Source: Modestobacter italicus (GTDB lineage Bacteria > Actinomycetota > Actinomycetes > Mycobacteriales > Geodermatophilaceae). Taken from it: DNA of 64,000 nucleotides. The position numbers were made by a program, and so were the translations under genes. Position 1 is the stretch's first letter. Each line of letters begins with the position of its first letter. Below, one piece after another: positions 1 through 10,191 of this stretch. The DNA lies in the NCBI RefSeq assembly GCF_000306785.1, contig NC_017955.1, forward strand, positions 4,898,001 through 4,962,000, in the 5' to 3' direction. The notes below the pieces were generated by a model. That model was not told the DNA's origin, ran no database searches, and saw only the letters and a program-made list of their open reading frames with translations.

Positions 1-161
1 GAGGCGTTGGCCTGGTCGAGGCAGCTGTTGATCGCCTCGATCGAGACGCCGGGGCCGGGCACGCTGGCGCCCAGCCGGTACACGGCGATCAGCGCCAGGG
101 AGAACAGCAGCTTGCGCCGGAGGTCTGGCGTCCGGAACGCCGCGGCGAACGCCTGCAGCAC
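1..161 (-). CDS. secY: Protein translocase subunit SecY (N-terminal part; cut by window edge)
   Basis: Only the first 53 codons are in the window. The GTG start at 161 is preceded by a GGGGAGGG ribosome-binding site. The peptide begins VLQAFAAAFRTPDLRRKLLF and continues with a hydrophobic stretch containing ALIAVYRLGASVPGPGV, which matches the cytoplasmic start and first membrane segment of actinobacterial SecY. SecY forms the channel of the Sec translocon with SecE (29720-30205). It lies last after the spc ribosomal-protein cluster, as in most bacteria. A hairpin separates it from rplO, so it may be partly transcribed on its own. Confidence 0.93.
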   Translation of the reverse strand, partial: MLQAFAAAFRTPDLRRKLLFSLALIAVYRLGASVPGPGVSIEAINSCLDQANA

Positions 162-196
162 GTGCCCTCCCCGAGTCGGTCGTTCGACATTAGCAA

Positions 197-235
197 GACG
201 CGGCCCGGTGGCTTCGAGAGCCGCCGGGCCGCGTC
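197..235 (-). terminator. Hairpin between rplO and secY
   Basis: A 17-bp inverted repeat (arms 197-213 and 219-235, one G-T wobble, 5-nt loop) lies 48 nt after the rplO stop. On the minus strand it is followed by TTGCTAATGT, a weak T-rich tail. This is a plausible end or attenuator of the spc operon before secY. Termination is inferred from structure and position. Confidence 0.6.
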
Positions 236-282
236 GGTCCCCCGCCTGGTCCCGCCGGGCGGCGGGGGCAGGGGGTCCTGCG

Positions 283-726
283 TCAGATCTGGGTGGTGCT
301 GCCCCCGGCAGCGCCGATCTTCTCCTGGGCGGACTGGGAGAACGCGTGCGCGTGCACGTGCACCGTCACGCCGCCCAGCTCGCCCGTGCCGAGCACCTTG
401 ACCGGCTGACCGCGCCGGACGGCGCCGGCGTCGGCCAGCGTGTCCGGGTTGATCGAGCCGCCCTGCGGGAACAGGGAGGCGATCCGGTCCAGGTTGACGA
501 CCTGGAAGACGACCTTGTTGTTGTTGGTGAAGCCCGAGAGCTTCGGCAGCCGCATGTGCAGGGGGGTCTGGCCACCCTCGAAGCGGGCCGAGACCTGCAC
601 GCGGGCGCCGGAGCCCTTGGTGCCGCGACCGGCGGTCTTGCCCTTGGAGCCCTCACCACGACCCACGCGGGTCTTCTTGGTGTGGGCGCCCGGGGCCGGA
701 CGCAGGTGGTGGACCTTCAGAGTCAT
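283..726 (-). CDS. rplO: 50S ribosomal protein L15
   Basis: The 147-residue protein starts [26 protein letters not shown] and carries the Gly/Lys-rich N-terminal stretch ([14 protein letters not shown], about residues 23-36) that threads into 23S rRNA, followed by the [12 protein letters not shown] motif of L15. Length and motifs are normal for the family. It is a late-assembly protein of the large subunit. It follows rpmD by 16 nt, in the standard rpsE-rpmD-rplO order, and is the last ribosomal gene before secY. Confidence 0.98.
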   Translation of the reverse strand: MTLKVHHLRPAPGAHTKKTRVGRGEGSKGKTAGRGTKGSGARVQVSARFEGGQTPLHMRLPKLSGFTNNNKVVFQVVNLDRIASLFPQGGSINPDTLADAGAVRRGQPVKVLGTGELGGVTVHVHAHAFSQSAQEKIGAAGGSTTQI

Positions 727-742
727 GTCAGCGTTCCCCTGC

Positions 743-925
743 TCAGACGATCTCTTCGACGGTGACCAGGTGCGGCACCGTCGCGACCATCCCGCGGATC
801 TCGGGACGGTCCTCCTGGACGACCGAGTCGCTGATCCGCTTCAGCCCCAGCGAACGCAGCGTCTGACGCTGGTTCGGCTTGGTGCCGATGGCCGACTTGA
901 TCTGCGTGACCTTCAGCTGAGCCAT
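743..925 (-). CDS. rpmD: 50S ribosomal protein L30
   Basis: This 60-residue protein ([20 protein letters not shown], ending HLVTVEEIV) has the L30 core with the 'S-IG-KP-QR-TLRSLGL' signature that packs on 23S rRNA. The start is the ATG at 925, one nucleotide after the rpsE stop, so the two are probably translationally coupled. A longer reading frame extends upstream, but that part lies wholly inside rpsE and is not real. Length is typical of actinobacterial L30. Confidence 0.96.
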   Translation of the reverse strand: MAQLKVTQIKSAIGTKPNQRQTLRSLGLKRISDSVVQEDRPEIRGMVATVPHLVTVEEIV

Positions 926-926
926 C

Positions 927-1565
927 TCAGACCCCCTGACCGGCCCGCGCGCGCAGCATGGCGGCCGGGGCGACGTCCTCCAGGGGCAGACCGCGGCGGG
1001 CCGCGATCTCCTCGGGACGGACGAGGTCCTTGAGCGCCTGCATGGTCGCGTGGACGATGTTGATCGGGTTCGAGGACCCGAGGCTCTTGGAGAGCACGTC
1101 GTGGATGCCGGCGCACTCGAGGACGGCGCGCACCGGGCCACCGGCGATGACACCGGTACCGGGGCTGGCCGGCTTGAGCAGCACCACACCGGCGGCCGCC
1201 TCACCCTGCACCGGGTGCGGGATGGTGCTGGCGATGCGGGGCACGTTGTAGAAGTGCTTCTTGGCCTCCTCGACGCCCTTGGCGATCGCCGCGGGCACCT
1301 CCTTGGCCTTGCCGTAGCCCACGCCGACCTTGCCGTCGCCGTCGCCCACGATCACCAGGGCGGTGAAGCTGAAGCGCCGACCACCCTTGACGACCTTGGA
1401 CACGCGGTTGATCGCGACGACCCGCTCGATGAACTGGCTCTTCTCCGCGGCACCGCCCGGGCCGCGACCGCCGTCACGACGGTCCCGGCGGTCGTTGCCG
1501 CCGCCTGCGCCGCCGGGGCCACCGGTCCCGCCGGCGCCACCGCCGCGTCGCTGTGGTCCTGGCAT
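927..1565 (-). CDS. rpsE: 30S ribosomal protein S5
   Basis: At 212 residues, S5 is extended by an N-terminal Gly/Arg/Asp-rich region (residues 1 to about 42, [16 protein letters not shown]). The dsRNA-binding-type S5 domain follows ([13 protein letters not shown], then [18 protein letters not shown]), and then the C-terminal domain with the [17 protein letters not shown] region. S5 lies at the mRNA entry channel and contributes to decoding fidelity. The glycine-rich head is usual in actinobacteria, though its exact form here is low-complexity. The gene sits between rplR and rpmD in the spc operon. Confidence 0.98.
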   Translation of the reverse strand: MPGPQRRGGGAGGTGGPGGAGGGNDRRDRRDGGRGPGGAAEKSQFIERVVAINRVSKVVKGGRRFSFTALVIVGDGDGKVGVGYGKAKEVPAAIAKGVEEAKKHFYNVPRIASTIPHPVQGEAAAGVVLLKPASPGTGVIAGGPVRAVLECAGIHDVLSKSLGSSNPINIVHATMQALKDLVRPEEIAARRGLPLEDVAPAAMLRARAGQGV

Positions 1566-1602
1566 CAGACGTCCCTCTCGATCAGTTCAGAAATGGTGGT
1601 CA

Positions 1603-2019
1603 TCAGAAGTCCAGCCCACCCTCGCGGGCACCGTCGGCGAGCGCCGCGATGCGACCGGCGTACCGGTTGCCGCCGCGGTCGAAGACGACCGCGTCGATGC
1701 CGGCGGCCTTGGCGCGCTCGGCGACCAGGGCACCGACCTGGCGGGCCAGCGTGGACTTGTCGCCCTCGCTCCCCCGCAGGCTGGCGTCCATCGTCGACGC
1801 GCTGGCCAGGGTGCGGCCGACCGTGTCGTCGACCACCTGGACGTGGATGTGCCGGGAGCTGCGCTTGACGACCAGGCGCGGGCGCTCCGGCGTGCCACCC
1901 ACCCGCTTGCGCAGGCGGTTGTGGCGCCGCAGCCGCGAGACGCGGCGCGCGGTGCTGACGTCGGTGCCGACGGGCTTGTGCACCCGGGCACCCTTCTCGG
2001 TCTTGGCTGCCTGTGCCAT
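1603..2019 (-). CDS. rplR: 50S ribosomal protein L18
   Basis: L18 binds 5S rRNA. The 138-residue protein has the basic '[19 protein letters not shown]' region and the C-terminal '[24 protein letters not shown]' signature. I chose the ATG at 2019, whose first base is the last base of the rplF stop (TGATG). A GTG one codon upstream (2022) would instead give a 4-base GTGA overlap. Either way it is translationally coupled to rplF. Confidence 0.97.
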   Translation of the reverse strand: MAQAAKTEKGARVHKPVGTDVSTARRVSRLRRHNRLRKRVGGTPERPRLVVKRSSRHIHVQVVDDTVGRTLASASTMDASLRGSEGDKSTLARQVGALVAERAKAAGIDAVVFDRGGNRYAGRIAALADGAREGGLDF

Positions 2020-2558
2020 CACTTGCCCGTCTTCCCGACCTTGCGCTTGACGACCTCGCCCTGGTACCGCACGCCCTTGCCCTTGTACGGGTCGGGCTTG
2101 CGGATCTTGCGGATCTTGGCCGCGACCTCGCCGACCTGCTGCTTGTCGATGCCGGTCACCCGCAGGCGGGTGGGGGCCTCGACGGTGAAGGAGATCCCCT
2201 CGGGGGCCTTCACGACGACCGGGTGGCTGAAGCCGAGGGCGAACTCGAGGTCCGACCCGCGGGCCTGCACGCGGTAGCCGACGCCGACGATCTCCAGGGT
2301 CTTGTCGTAGCCCTGGGTGACGCCGGTGATCATGTTCGCGATGAGCGTGCGGGACAGGCCGTGCAGGGCCCGGCTCTCGCGCTCGTCGTCGGGACGCTGC
2401 ACCAGCAGCGTGCCCTCCTCACCGCGCTCGACGGTGATGGGAGCAGCCACCGTGTGGCTGAGCTTCCCCTTCGGGCCCGAGACGTTGACCGTGCGCCCGT
2501 CGATGGCGACGTCCACACCGCTGGGCACCGGAATCGGGAGTCGTCCGATCCGTGACAT
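2019..2558 (-). CDS. rplF: 50S ribosomal protein L6
   Basis: The 179-residue protein starts [17 protein letters not shown] and has the two alpha/beta repeats of L6, with the C-terminal signature '[17 protein letters not shown]' near residues 150-166. It binds 23S rRNA near the sarcin-ricin loop and the factor-binding site. Length is normal. It lies 15 nt after rpsH and overlaps rplR by one base. Confidence 0.98.
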   Translation of the reverse strand: MSRIGRLPIPVPSGVDVAIDGRTVNVSGPKGKLSHTVAAPITVERGEEGTLLVQRPDDERESRALHGLSRTLIANMITGVTQGYDKTLEIVGVGYRVQARGSDLEFALGFSHPVVVKAPEGISFTVEAPTRLRVTGIDKQQVGEVAAKIRKIRKPDPYKGKGVRYQGEVVKRKVGKTGK

Positions 2559-2573
2559 GTCTGCTCGCTCCTC

Positions 2574-2984
2574 TTACCAGACGTAGGCGAGGACTTCCCC
2601 ACCCACGCCCTTCTTGGTCGCCTGCTTGTCGGTCAGCAGCCCGGTGGAGGTGGAGATGATCGCCACCCCGAGGCCGCCGAGCACCTTCGGCAGGGCGGTC
2701 GACTTGGCGTAGACACGCAGGCCGGGCTTGGAGACCCGACGGACGCCGGCGATGCTGCGCTCGCGGTTGGGGCCGTACTTGAGGGAGACCACGAGCTCCT
2801 TGCGGATGTGGCCGTCCACCTCGACGTCGTTGACGGTCCAGCCGCCGATGTAACCCTCCTTCTGGAGGATCTCGGCGATGTGCGTCTTGAGCTTCGACGA
2901 CGGCATGGCAGCTGCGTCGTGGTACGCCTGGTTGGCGTTCCGCAGCCGCGTGAGCATGTCCGCGATCGGGTCGGTCATCGTCAT
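2574..2984 (-). CDS. rpsH: 30S ribosomal protein S8
   Basis: The 136-residue protein begins [20 protein letters not shown] and ends with the S8 signature '[20 protein letters not shown]...GGEVLAYVW'. S8 is a primary binder of 16S rRNA, and in E. coli it also represses the spc operon. I chose the ATG at 2984; a second in-frame ATG two codons later (2978) is possible. An upstream extension of the open frame reads through non-coding Pro/Arg-rich sequence and is rejected. A 168-nt gap with a hairpin separates it from rpsN. Confidence 0.97.
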   Translation of the reverse strand: MTMTDPIADMLTRLRNANQAYHDAAAMPSSKLKTHIAEILQKEGYIGGWTVNDVEVDGHIRKELVVSLKYGPNRERSIAGVRRVSKPGLRVYAKSTALPKVLGGLGVAIISTSTGLLTDKQATKKGVGGEVLAYVW

Positions 2985-3109
2985 GGGTGAGTGGTGCCTC
3001 TCTCGCCGCGGTTCCGCACGCGCTGGGTCTCGGAGACTTGGCGCAGGGCCTTCGGCGATCGGTGGTGCGTTCTCAGGTGACCGGTTGGTCGGTGGTGCTG
3101 CTGGCCCGG

Positions 3110-3148
3110 CCCCGCCGCCGCCCACCACGGGGGTGGGCGGCAGCGGGG
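3110..3148 (-). terminator. Hairpin between rpsN and rpsH
   Basis: A near-perfect 17-bp inverted repeat (arms 3110-3126 and 3132-3148, one mismatch) starts 4 nt after the rpsN stop. No T-run follows on the minus strand. It could be an attenuator, an RNA-processing site or an inefficient terminator inside the spc operon. The function is inferred. Confidence 0.5.
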
Positions 3149-3152
3149 TGCG

Positions 3153-3338
3153 TCACCAGCTGGACTTGGTCACGCCGGGCAGCTCGCCGGCGTGGGCCAT
3201 CTCGCGGACGCAGATCCGGCACAGGCCGAACTTGCGGAACACGGCGTGCGGGCGACCGCAGCGCTGGCAGCGGGTGTAGCCGCGCACCTTGAACTTCGGC
3301 GTGCGCGCCGCCTTGTTGACAAGAGCCTTCTTGGCCAT
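3153..3338 (-). CDS. rpsN: 30S ribosomal protein S14, zinc-binding (type Z)
   Basis: The 61-residue protein has four cysteines in two CxxC pairs (C24/C27 and C40/C43; [11 protein letters not shown] and [12 protein letters not shown]). These mark the zinc-containing S14 that is the normal housekeeping form in actinobacteria, as opposed to the longer zinc-free paralogue. It helps assemble the head of the 30S subunit. It lies between rplE and rpsH, the usual position in the spc operon. Confidence 0.98.
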   Translation of the reverse strand: MAKKALVNKAARTPKFKVRGYTRCQRCGRPHAVFRKFGLCRICVREMAHAGELPGVTKSSW

Positions 3339-3372
3339 CTCTGGGTCTCCTGGAGCTTCTACGCAGACCGCG

Positions 3373-3957
3373 TCAGCGGGTCGCGTTCACGACGGTCTGG
3401 CCGGCGAAGGGAAAGCCGAGCAGCGACAGCAGCTCGCGGCCCTCCTCGTCGGTGGTGGCGGTGGTGACCAGCGTGATGTCCATGCCACGCGGCCGGTCGA
3501 TCTTGTCGACGTCGATCTCGCGGAACATCGACTGCTCGGTCAGACCGAACGTGTAGTTGCCGTGACCGTCGAACTGCTTGGGGTTCAGGCCGCGGAAGTC
3601 ACGGATGCGGGGCAGGGCCAGCGACAGCAGCCGGTCCAGGAACTCCCACATCCGGTCACCGCGGAGGGTGACCTTCGCGCCGATGGGCATGCCCTCGCGC
3701 AGCTTGAACTGCGCGATGGACTTGCGGGCCCGGACGACGGCGGGCTTCTGGCCGGTGATGGCGGTGAGGTCGCGGACCGCGCCGTCCATCAGCTTGGCGT
3801 CCCGGGTGGCCTCGCCGACGCCCATGTTGACGACGATCTTGACCAGGCCGGGGATCTGCATGACGTTCGAGTAGCCGAACTCCGACAGCAGCGCGGGAGC
3901 GATCTCCTCGCGGTAGCGGGCCAGCATGCGGGGCAGCTCGCGGGTGGGTGCGCTCAT
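3373..3957 (-). CDS. rplE: 50S ribosomal protein L5
   Basis: L5 (194 residues, [20 protein letters not shown]) binds 5S rRNA in the central protuberance. The family signature '[25 protein letters not shown]' and the C-terminal '[38 protein letters not shown]' are intact. It follows rplX by five nucleotides. Length is slightly above the approximately 180-residue norm because of a short N-terminal extension typical of actinobacteria. Confidence 0.98.
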   Translation of the reverse strand: MSAPTRELPRMLARYREEIAPALLSEFGYSNVMQIPGLVKIVVNMGVGEATRDAKLMDGAVRDLTAITGQKPAVVRARKSIAQFKLREGMPIGAKVTLRGDRMWEFLDRLLSLALPRIRDFRGLNPKQFDGHGNYTFGLTEQSMFREIDVDKIDRPRGMDITLVTTATTDEEGRELLSLLGFPFAGQTVVNATR

Positions 3958-3962
3958 GATGC

Positions 3963-4310
3963 TCAGAGGTCCTTACCGGTGCGCCGCGAGACCCGGATGC
4001 TGCGGCCTTCCTCGTCCTTGCGGTAGCCGACCCGGGTCGGCTTGTCCTCGGAGTCGATGACCATCACGTTGCTCACGTGCACGGCCGCCTCCTGCGTGAC
4101 GATCCCGCCCTGCTGGGCACCGCGCTGGGAGGTGCTGATCCGGGTGTGCTTCTTCACCCGGCCGATGCCCTCGACCAGGACCTTCTGGGTCTTCGGGAAG
4201 GCGGCGATGACGCGGCCCTTGGCTCCCTTGTCCTTGCCGGACAGGACGACGACCTGGTCGCCCTTCTTGACCTTCATCGACGGGGTCTTCCCGCTGGCGT
4301 GGTCGGTCAT
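3963..4310 (-). CDS. rplX: 50S ribosomal protein L24
   Basis: L24 carries the KOW motif ([23 protein letters not shown]) and the '[17 protein letters not shown]' segment typical of actinobacterial L24. It initiates assembly of the 50S subunit. Three starts are possible: GTG 4316 (GTGA overlap with the rplN stop), ATG 4310, or the internal ATG of MKVKKGD. I chose 4310 because the GGAGG of CGGAGGTGCT lies about 10 nt upstream, whereas it is too close to 4316. This gives 115 residues. Confidence 0.95.
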   Translation of the reverse strand: MTDHASGKTPSMKVKKGDQVVVLSGKDKGAKGRVIAAFPKTQKVLVEGIGRVKKHTRISTSQRGAQQGGIVTQEAAVHVSNVMVIDSEDKPTRVGYRKDEEGRSIRVSRRTGKDL

Positions 4311-4312
4311 GA

Positions 4313-4681
4313 TCACAGCACCTCCGGAGCGAGCGAGATGATCCGCATGAAGCGCTTGTCACGGAGCTCCCGGCCCACGGGGCCGAAGATGCGCGTGCCG
4401 CGCGGGTCGCCGCTGTCGCGGATGATCACCGCGGCGTTCTCGTCGAAGCGGATGTAGGAACCGTCGGGACGACGGCGCTCCTTGACCGTGCGGACGATGA
4501 CGGCCTTGACCACATCGCCCTTCTTGACGCCGGCGCCGGGCAGCGCGTCCTTGACGGTGGCGACGATGACGTCACCGATGCCCGCGTAGCGCCGCCCCGA
4601 CCCGCCGAGCACGCGGATGCACAAGATCTCCTTGGCACCCGTGTTGTCGGCGACTCGCAGTCGCGACTCCTGCTGGATCAC
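4313..4681 (-). CDS. rplN: 50S ribosomal protein L14
   Basis: First gene of the spc operon. The 122-residue protein ([20 protein letters not shown]) is canonical L14, with '[21 protein letters not shown]' and the C-terminal '[12 protein letters not shown]'. It starts at GTG 4681, preceded by AGGA with 7-nt spacing. The open frame continues upstream through the structured leader, but L14 never has such an extension, so the longer form is rejected. Confidence 0.97.
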   Translation of the reverse strand: MIQQESRLRVADNTGAKEILCIRVLGGSGRRYAGIGDVIVATVKDALPGAGVKKGDVVKAVIVRTVKERRRPDGSYIRFDENAAVIIRDSGDPRGTRIFGPVGRELRDKRFMRIISLAPEVL

Positions 4682-4706
4682 TTCCTGCTCCTGAAACTCG
4701 AGTGGC

Positions 4707-4785
4707 GACAGCCGGACCGGATCGGTGAACCGGCTGTCCGGCACCCACGTGCGGACGCACCGGCAGCATGCTGCCGGTGCGTCCG
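4707..4785 (-). promoter_or_regulatory. Structured leader of rplN: perfect 34-bp palindrome plus second hairpin
   Basis: Positions 4752-4785 form a perfect 34-bp palindrome centred on GCATGC. Nearer rplN, arms 4707-4715 (GACAGCCGG) and 4730-4738 (CCGGCTGTC) form a 9-bp hairpin with a 14-nt loop. Both lie between the S10-operon terminator (4850-4871) and the rplN start. A TACCCT -10-like hexamer sits at 4835-4840 on the minus strand without a recognisable -35. Candidate roles are an autoregulatory mRNA site, an attenuator or a protein-binding operator. None is proven. Confidence 0.5.
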
Positions 4786-4849
4786 AGCACGGGTACCGGG
4801 ATGTGGCGCGCACCGGAGGGCGCGCCAGTCGTCCAGGGTACTCCTGGCT

Positions 4850-4871
4850 GACCGGCCTGGGGAGGCCGGTC
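4850..4871 (-). terminator. Terminator of the S10 operon, after rpsQ
   Basis: Perfect 9-bp stem (GACCGGCCT / AGGCCGGTC) with a GGGG loop, starting 10 nt beyond the rpsQ stop on the minus strand. The position matches the classical end of the S10 operon before the spc operon. There is no T-run, as is common for actinobacterial terminators. Confidence 0.65.
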
Positions 4872-4880
4872 CCGAACTGC

Positions 4881-5180
4881 CTACTTGGCCCGCTCGACGA
4901 CCGAGACCAGCCGCCACCGCTTGGTGGCGGAGGTCGGGCGCGTCTCCATGATCTGCACCCGGTCGCCGATGCCGGCGGTGTTCTCCTCGTCGTGCGCCTT
5001 CAGCTTGCTGGTGCGGCGCAGGACCTTGCCGTACAGGCCGTGCTTCACGCGGTCCTCGACCTCGACGACGATGGTCTTCTCCATCTTGTCGCTGACGACC
5101 AGGCCCTCGCGGACCTTGCGGTAGCCGCGGCCGGCCAGACCCGGGCCGCTGGCGGCCGCCGTCTGCTCGCTCTCGCTCAT
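4881..5180 (-). CDS. rpsQ: 30S ribosomal protein S17
   Basis: The 99-residue protein has a Ser/Ala/Gly N-terminal head of about 20 residues and then the S17 OB-fold core ([31 protein letters not shown], then the '[21 protein letters not shown]' signature). It is a primary 16S rRNA binder. It is the last gene of the S10 operon and its ATG overlaps the rpmC stop by four bases (ATGA). Confidence 0.98.
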   Translation of the reverse strand: MSESEQTAAASGPGLAGRGYRKVREGLVVSDKMEKTIVVEVEDRVKHGLYGKVLRRTSKLKAHDEENTAGIGDRVQIMETRPTSATKRWRLVSVVERAK

Positions 5181-5410
5181 GCCACACCCTCGTTCGGGGC
5201 GACCGAGAGACCCAGCTCGCGCTCGCGCATGATCGTGTAGATCCGAGCGATGTCACGGCGGACGGTCTGCAGTCGCCGGTTGTTGTCCAGCTGGCCGGTG
5301 GCCACCTGGAACCGCAGGTTGAACAGCTCTTCGCGCGACTCACGCAGCCGGGTGGCCAGTTCGTCGGCGGACAGCTCGCGCAGCTCGGGCGCAGTCAGTC
5401 CGGCGGCCAT
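5177..5410 (-). CDS. rpmC: 50S ribosomal protein L29
   Basis: L29 is a helical-hairpin protein at the peptide exit tunnel. It forms part of the docking site for trigger factor and SRP. The 77-residue sequence has the core '[27 protein letters not shown]...[19 protein letters not shown]'. I chose ATG 5410, which overlaps the rplP stop by one base (TGATG) and has GGAG seven nucleotides upstream. A GTG one codon earlier is the alternative. Confidence 0.96.
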   Translation of the reverse strand: MAAGLTAPELRELSADELATRLRESREELFNLRFQVATGQLDNNRRLQTVRRDIARIYTIMRERELGLSVAPNEGVA

Positions 5411-5826
5411 CACACCTCTCCTTCACGAGTGATGAAGCGGCACTTCATGGGCAGCTTGTGGATCGCGCGGCGCATGGCCTCGCGGGCCACCGGCTCGGCC
5501 ACACCGGACAGCTCGAACATGATCCGGCCCGGCTTCACGTTGGCCACCCACCACTCCGGCGAGCCCTTGCCGGAGCCCATGCGGGTCTCGGCCGGCTTCT
5601 TGGTCAGCGGACGGTCGGGGTAGATCGAGATCCACACCTTGCCGCCACGCTTGATGTGGCGGGTCATGGCGATACGAGCGGACTCGATCTGCCGGTTCGT
5701 GACGTACGCGGGCTCGAGGGCCTGGATCGCGAAGTCACCGAAGTTGATCGCGGTCCCGCCCTTGGCCCGCCCGGTGCGGTCCGGGTGGTGCTGCTTGCGG
5801 TGCTTGACCCGGCGAGGGATCAGCAT
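5410..5826 (-). CDS. rplP: 50S ribosomal protein L16
   Basis: The 138-residue L16 starts [20 protein letters not shown] and carries '[44 protein letters not shown]' and '[22 protein letters not shown]', all typical. L16 helps accommodate tRNA in the A site. The ATG at 5826 is four nucleotides after the rpsC stop. The longer open frame upstream lies inside the rpsC tail and is not used. Confidence 0.98.
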   Translation of the reverse strand: MLIPRRVKHRKQHHPDRTGRAKGGTAINFGDFAIQALEPAYVTNRQIESARIAMTRHIKRGGKVWISIYPDRPLTKKPAETRMGSGKGSPEWWVANVKPGRIMFELSGVAEPVAREAMRRAIHKLPMKCRFITREGEV

Positions 5827-5830
5827 GGTG

Positions 5831-6745
5831 TCAGGCCCCCTGCTCTGGCGCGGTGTTCTCGGTACCGGCCGCCTCGGCGGTCGCGGTGCCCTCGGCACCG
5901 GCGGCCTGGGCGACGGTCTGCTCCACGGGGACGTCGCCCGAGGTGGCGGCGACGGCGTCCTCCGCCGGAGCGGTGGTGCCCTCGGCCGCGGCGCGACCTG
6001 CCTCGGTCCCGCCGGCGGTGGTGCCCGACGAGCCCGAACGGCGCTGCGGGCGCTGGGCCCGCTCACGGCGCTGCTGACGCTGGGCGAGGGCCTCGAGGGC
6101 CTCCCGCTCGGCGCGCGAGCCGCTGGCGTCGCCCTTGTAGATCCACACCTTGACGCCGATGCGGCCGAAGGTGGTGCGGGCCTCGTAGATGCCGTAGTCG
6201 ATGTTCGCGCGGAGCGTGTGCAGCGGCACGCGACCCTCGCGGTAGAACTCCGACCGGCTCATCTCCGTGCCGCCGAGGCGACCGGAGCACTGCACCCGGA
6301 TGCCCTTGACCTGCGGCGAGCGCTGCGCGGACTGCATCGCCTTGCGCATGGCACGGCGGAAGCTGACCCGGCTGGAGAGCTGCTCGGCGACGCCCTGGGC
6401 GACCAGCTGCGCATCGGACTCGGGGTTCTTCACCTCGAGGATGTTCAGCTGCACCTGCTTGCCGGTGAGCTTCTCGAGCTCGCCGCGGATGCGGTCGGCC
6501 TCGGCGCCGCGGCGGCCGATGACGATTCCGGGGCGGGCGGTGTGGATGTCCACGCGGACGCGGTCACGGGTGCGCTCGATCTCCACCTTCGAGATGCCGG
6601 CGCGCTCCATGCCCTTGCCCATGAGCTTGCGGATGGCCACGTCTTCCTTGACGTAGTCCGCGTACAGCTTGTCCGCGTACCACCGGGACTTGTAGTCGGT
6701 GGTGATGCCGAGCCGGAACCCGTGCGGGTTGACCTTCTGACCCAC
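5831..6745 (-). CDS. rpsC: 30S ribosomal protein S3 with long C-terminal tail
   Basis: S3 (304 residues) starts at GTG 6745, sharing a base with the rplV TAG. The first 210 residues are canonical: [20 protein letters not shown], the KH domain with a GxxG loop (GRRG, 77-80), and the '[31 protein letters not shown]' signature. Residues from about 212 to 304 form an Arg/Gln-rich then Ala/Glu/Thr-rich tail, probably disordered. Actinobacterial S3 often has an extended tail, but this one is long. S3 takes part in mRNA unwinding at the entry tunnel. Confidence 0.97.
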   Translation of the reverse strand: MGQKVNPHGFRLGITTDYKSRWYADKLYADYVKEDVAIRKLMGKGMERAGISKVEIERTRDRVRVDIHTARPGIVIGRRGAEADRIRGELEKLTGKQVQLNILEVKNPESDAQLVAQGVAEQLSSRVSFRRAMRKAMQSAQRSPQVKGIRVQCSGRLGGTEMSRSEFYREGRVPLHTLRANIDYGIYEARTTFGRIGVKVWIYKGDASGSRAEREALEALAQRQQRRERAQRPQRRSGSSGTTAGGTEAGRAAAEGTTAPAEDAVAATSGDVPVEQTVAQAAGAEGTATAEAAGTENTAPEQGA

Positions 6746-7209
6746 TAGCGGGTCCCTCCCCTCGTGTTGCTCTTCTGCTGGGTCGCCGGGCCGGACTGGC
6801 CCGTGTCCCGACGTGCCTTGCGGGAACGCTGGGCGAGCTCGGCGCTCGAGCTCACCTCCGACACCTCGACGGTGATGTGGCTGGTCCGCTTGTTGATGCG
6901 GAACGCCCGGCCCTGCGCACGCGGACGGATCCGCTTGAGCGTGGGGCCCTCGTCGACGTAGGCGGCGCTGATGACGAGCGCGGCCGGGTCCAGGCGCAGG
7001 TTGTGCTCTGCGTTGGCGACGGCGCTGCCGACGACCTTGGCCACCGGCTCGCTCGCGGTCTGCGGCGCGAAACGCAGCAGAGCGAGGGCCTCGTCGGTCG
7101 GCAGGTAGCGGATCATGTCCACCACCCGGCGGGCCTTCATGGGGGTGACGCTGACGAACCGGGCGGTGGCCCGGGCGGTCGGCGTCTCCTGTCCCAACTG
7201 GGAAGTCAT
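6745..7209 (-). CDS. rplV: 50S ribosomal protein L22
   Basis: The 154-residue protein has the L22 core '[55 protein letters not shown]' and the tunnel-lining loop '[30 protein letters not shown]'. A C-terminal extension of roughly 35 residues, rich in Ser, Arg and Gln, goes beyond the usual length of about 115. The beta-hairpin lines the exit tunnel next to the macrolide site. It shares one base with rpsC. Confidence 0.97.
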   Translation of the reverse strand: MTSQLGQETPTARATARFVSVTPMKARRVVDMIRYLPTDEALALLRFAPQTASEPVAKVVGSAVANAEHNLRLDPAALVISAAYVDEGPTLKRIRPRAQGRAFRINKRTSHITVEVSEVSSSAELAQRSRKARRDTGQSGPATQQKSNTRGGTR

Positions 7210-7232
7210 GTGAGGATCTCTTCTCTACCGGG

Positions 7233-7514
7233 TCAGCCGCGCCGCGACCGGCGGTCGTCCTTGATGTGCCCACGGAAGGTGCGCGTGGGCGCGAACTCGC
7301 CGAGCTTGTGCCCGACCATCGCCTCGGTGACGAACACCGGGACGTGCTTGCGGCCGTCGTGCACGGCGATCGTGTGCCCGAGCATGTCGGGGATGATCGT
7401 CGAGCGCCGCGACCAGGTGCGGATGACGGTCTTGGTGCCCTTGTCGTTCTGTGCGTCCACCTTGGCGAGCAGGTGGTCGTCGACGAACGGGCCCTTCTTG
7501 AGGCTGCGTGGCAT
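7233..7514 (-). CDS. rpsS: 30S ribosomal protein S19
   Basis: The 93-residue protein [23 protein letters not shown] has the S19 signature '[46 protein letters not shown]'. S19 sits in the 30S head and contacts S13 and the A-site finger. Length is standard. It lies between rplB and rplV. Confidence 0.98.
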   Translation of the reverse strand: MPRSLKKGPFVDDHLLAKVDAQNDKGTKTVIRTWSRRSTIIPDMLGHTIAVHDGRKHVPVFVTEAMVGHKLGEFAPTRTFRGHIKDDRRSRRG

Positions 7515-7537
7515 GTCTGTCGGACTCCTCTACCCGC

Positions 7538-8371
<834 letters not shown>

Positions 8372-8415
8372 GGTTCCTCAGAGTCCTCTGGTCCGATCGG
8401 TGGGTCCGGGTGCCG

Positions 8416-8718
8416 TCAGGCGCCCGGGCCCCCGAAGAGCTCGATGCGGTCGCCGGGGGCCACGGAGACGATGGCGCGCTTGGTGTCCTTGCGCTTCCCC
8501 ATCACAGCGCCCTTCGAGCGCTTCCTCTTCCCCTGACGGTTGATCGTGTTCACGGCGAGGACCTTCACGTTGAAGACCTGCTGCACAGCGATCTTGATCT
8601 GGGTCTTGTTGGCGTCGGGCCGCACGATGAACGTGTACTTGTTCTCGTCGAGGAGGCCGTAGCTCTTCTCGGAGATCACCGGGGACAGCAGGACGTCCCG
8701 GGGGTCGCGGACGCTCAT
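8416..8718 (-). CDS. rplW: 50S ribosomal protein L23
   Basis: The 100-residue protein [20 protein letters not shown] has the '[19 protein letters not shown]' start and '[31 protein letters not shown]' core of L23, the exit-tunnel protein that docks trigger factor. Its ATG overlaps the rplD stop by four bases (ATGA), so it is translationally coupled. Confidence 0.98.
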   Translation of the reverse strand: MSVRDPRDVLLSPVISEKSYGLLDENKYTFIVRPDANKTQIKIAVQQVFNVKVLAVNTINRQGKRKRSKGAVMGKRKDTKRAIVSVAPGDRIELFGGPGA

Positions 8719-9515
8719 GCCTTCTCCTCGGTGTCATCGGTCGTCAGGTCGAGGTCGGTCGTGCCCACGACGGGCTCGATCGACGGGATCGCACCCGGGA
8801 CGTCCGGCGTGGTCAGGTCCGGCTTCTCGACGCCGGCGTCCTGGCCGCGGGCCGGACCGGAGACGTACTCGGCCAGCGCGGTCTCGGTGAAGACCACCTC
8901 ATCGGCGACGAGCACGTCGTAGGTGTTCAGCTGGCCGGCCTCGATGAGGTGGACCCGCGGCACGTTGCGCAGGCTCACCCAGTTGAGGACGTCGTCCCGG
9001 TCGAGCACCACGAGCACGCGCTTGGCGGCGGTGACCGCGTCCAGCACCTTGATCGCGGCCTTGGTCGACGGGGCGTCGCCCTCGACGAAGGCGGAGACCA
9101 CGTGCACGCGGTCCTCGCGGGCCCGGTCGGAGAGGGCACCGCGCAGGGCGGCGGCCTTCATCTTCTTGGGGGTCTTCTGGTCGTAGTTGCGCGGCACCGG
9201 GCCGTGCGAGACGCCACCACCGGAGAACTGCGGGGCGCGCAGCGAACCCTGGCGGGCCCGACCGGTGCCCTTCTGGCGGTAGGGCTTGGCACCCGTACCG
9301 CTGACCTGGGCGCGCGTCTTGGTCGAGTGGGTGCCCTGGCGCGCGGCGGCCAGCTGGGCCACCACGACCTGGTGCATCAGCGACACGTTGGCGTTGGCGT
9401 CGAAGAGCTCGCCGGGCAGCGTCACGCTGCCGGTGCTCTCGCCGGCGGCGTTGCGGACCGGGACCTCGCGGTCGGTCCGGGCCTGCGCCTTGGACTCAGC
9501 GATGGACTGGCTCAC
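8715..9515 (-). CDS. rplD: 50S ribosomal protein L4 with acidic C-terminal tail
   Basis: The L4 core is complete: '[59 protein letters not shown]' includes the tunnel-reaching loop, and '[48 protein letters not shown]' is the C-terminal fold. The 266-residue total includes roughly 45 extra C-terminal residues rich in Asp, Thr and Pro (ending TTDDTEEKA). Mutations in the L4 loop give macrolide resistance in other bacteria; none is evident by eye. It overlaps rplC and rplW by four bases each. Confidence 0.97.
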   Translation of the reverse strand: MSQSIAESKAQARTDREVPVRNAAGESTGSVTLPGELFDANANVSLMHQVVVAQLAAARQGTHSTKTRAQVSGTGAKPYRQKGTGRARQGSLRAPQFSGGGVSHGPVPRNYDQKTPKKMKAAALRGALSDRAREDRVHVVSAFVEGDAPSTKAAIKVLDAVTAAKRVLVVLDRDDVLNWVSLRNVPRVHLIEAGQLNTYDVLVADEVVFTETALAEYVSGPARGQDAGVEKPDLTTPDVPGAIPSIEPVVGTTDLDLTTDDTEEKA

Positions 9516-10177
9516 TTGGTGTCACTCCCCACGGGACCGCCCTTGACCGCCGAGCGGACCAGCAGCAGCCCACCACGGGGGCCGGGGACGGCGCCCTTGA
9601 TCAGCACGAGGCCCTTCTCGGCGTCGACCGCGTGCACCTTCAGCGACAGCGTGGTCGTGGTGACCGCGCCCATGCGGCCGGCCATGCGCATGCCCTTGAA
9701 GACCCGGCCCGGGGTGGCGCAGCCACCGATGGAGCCCGGGGAACGGTGCTTGCGCTGCACGCCGTGCCCTGCGCCCAGGCCCTTGAACCCGTGACGCTTC
9801 ATGACACCAGCGGTGCCCTTGCCCTTGCTGGTGCCGATGACGTCGACCTTCGCCACGTCGGTGAGGACGTCGACGGTCAGCTCCTGGCCGACCGTGTAGT
9901 CGCTCGCGTCCTTCGTGCGCAGCTCGACCACGTGCCGCCGCGGCGTCACGCCCGCCTTGGCGAAGTGCCCGCCCTCGGGCTTGTTCACCTTGCGGGGGTC
10001 GATCGCGCCGAAGCCGAGCTGGACGGCGGAGTAGCCGTCGACCTCGGGGGTGCGGACCTGCGTGACCACGCACGGGCCCGCCTTGACGACGGTCACCGGC
10101 ACGATGCGGTTGTTCTCGTCGAAGACCTGGGTCATCCCCAGCTTCTCGCCGAGGAGCCCACGGAATGTGCTCGCCAT
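9512..10177 (-). CDS. rplC: 50S ribosomal protein L3
   Basis: The 221-residue protein [21 protein letters not shown] has the L3 signature '[45 protein letters not shown]'. The loop reaching the peptidyl-transferase centre lies in this region. The ATG at 10177 is right for the family; the open frame upstream reads through rpsJ and is spurious. It lies 14 nt after rpsJ. Confidence 0.98.
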   Translation of the reverse strand: MASTFRGLLGEKLGMTQVFDENNRIVPVTVVKAGPCVVTQVRTPEVDGYSAVQLGFGAIDPRKVNKPEGGHFAKAGVTPRRHVVELRTKDASDYTVGQELTVDVLTDVAKVDVIGTSKGKGTAGVMKRHGFKGLGAGHGVQRKHRSPGSIGGCATPGRVFKGMRMAGRMGAVTTTTLSLKVHAVDAEKGLVLIKGAVPGPRGGLLLVRSAVKGGPVGSDTK

Positions 10178-10191
10178 GTCTGGGACAGCCC

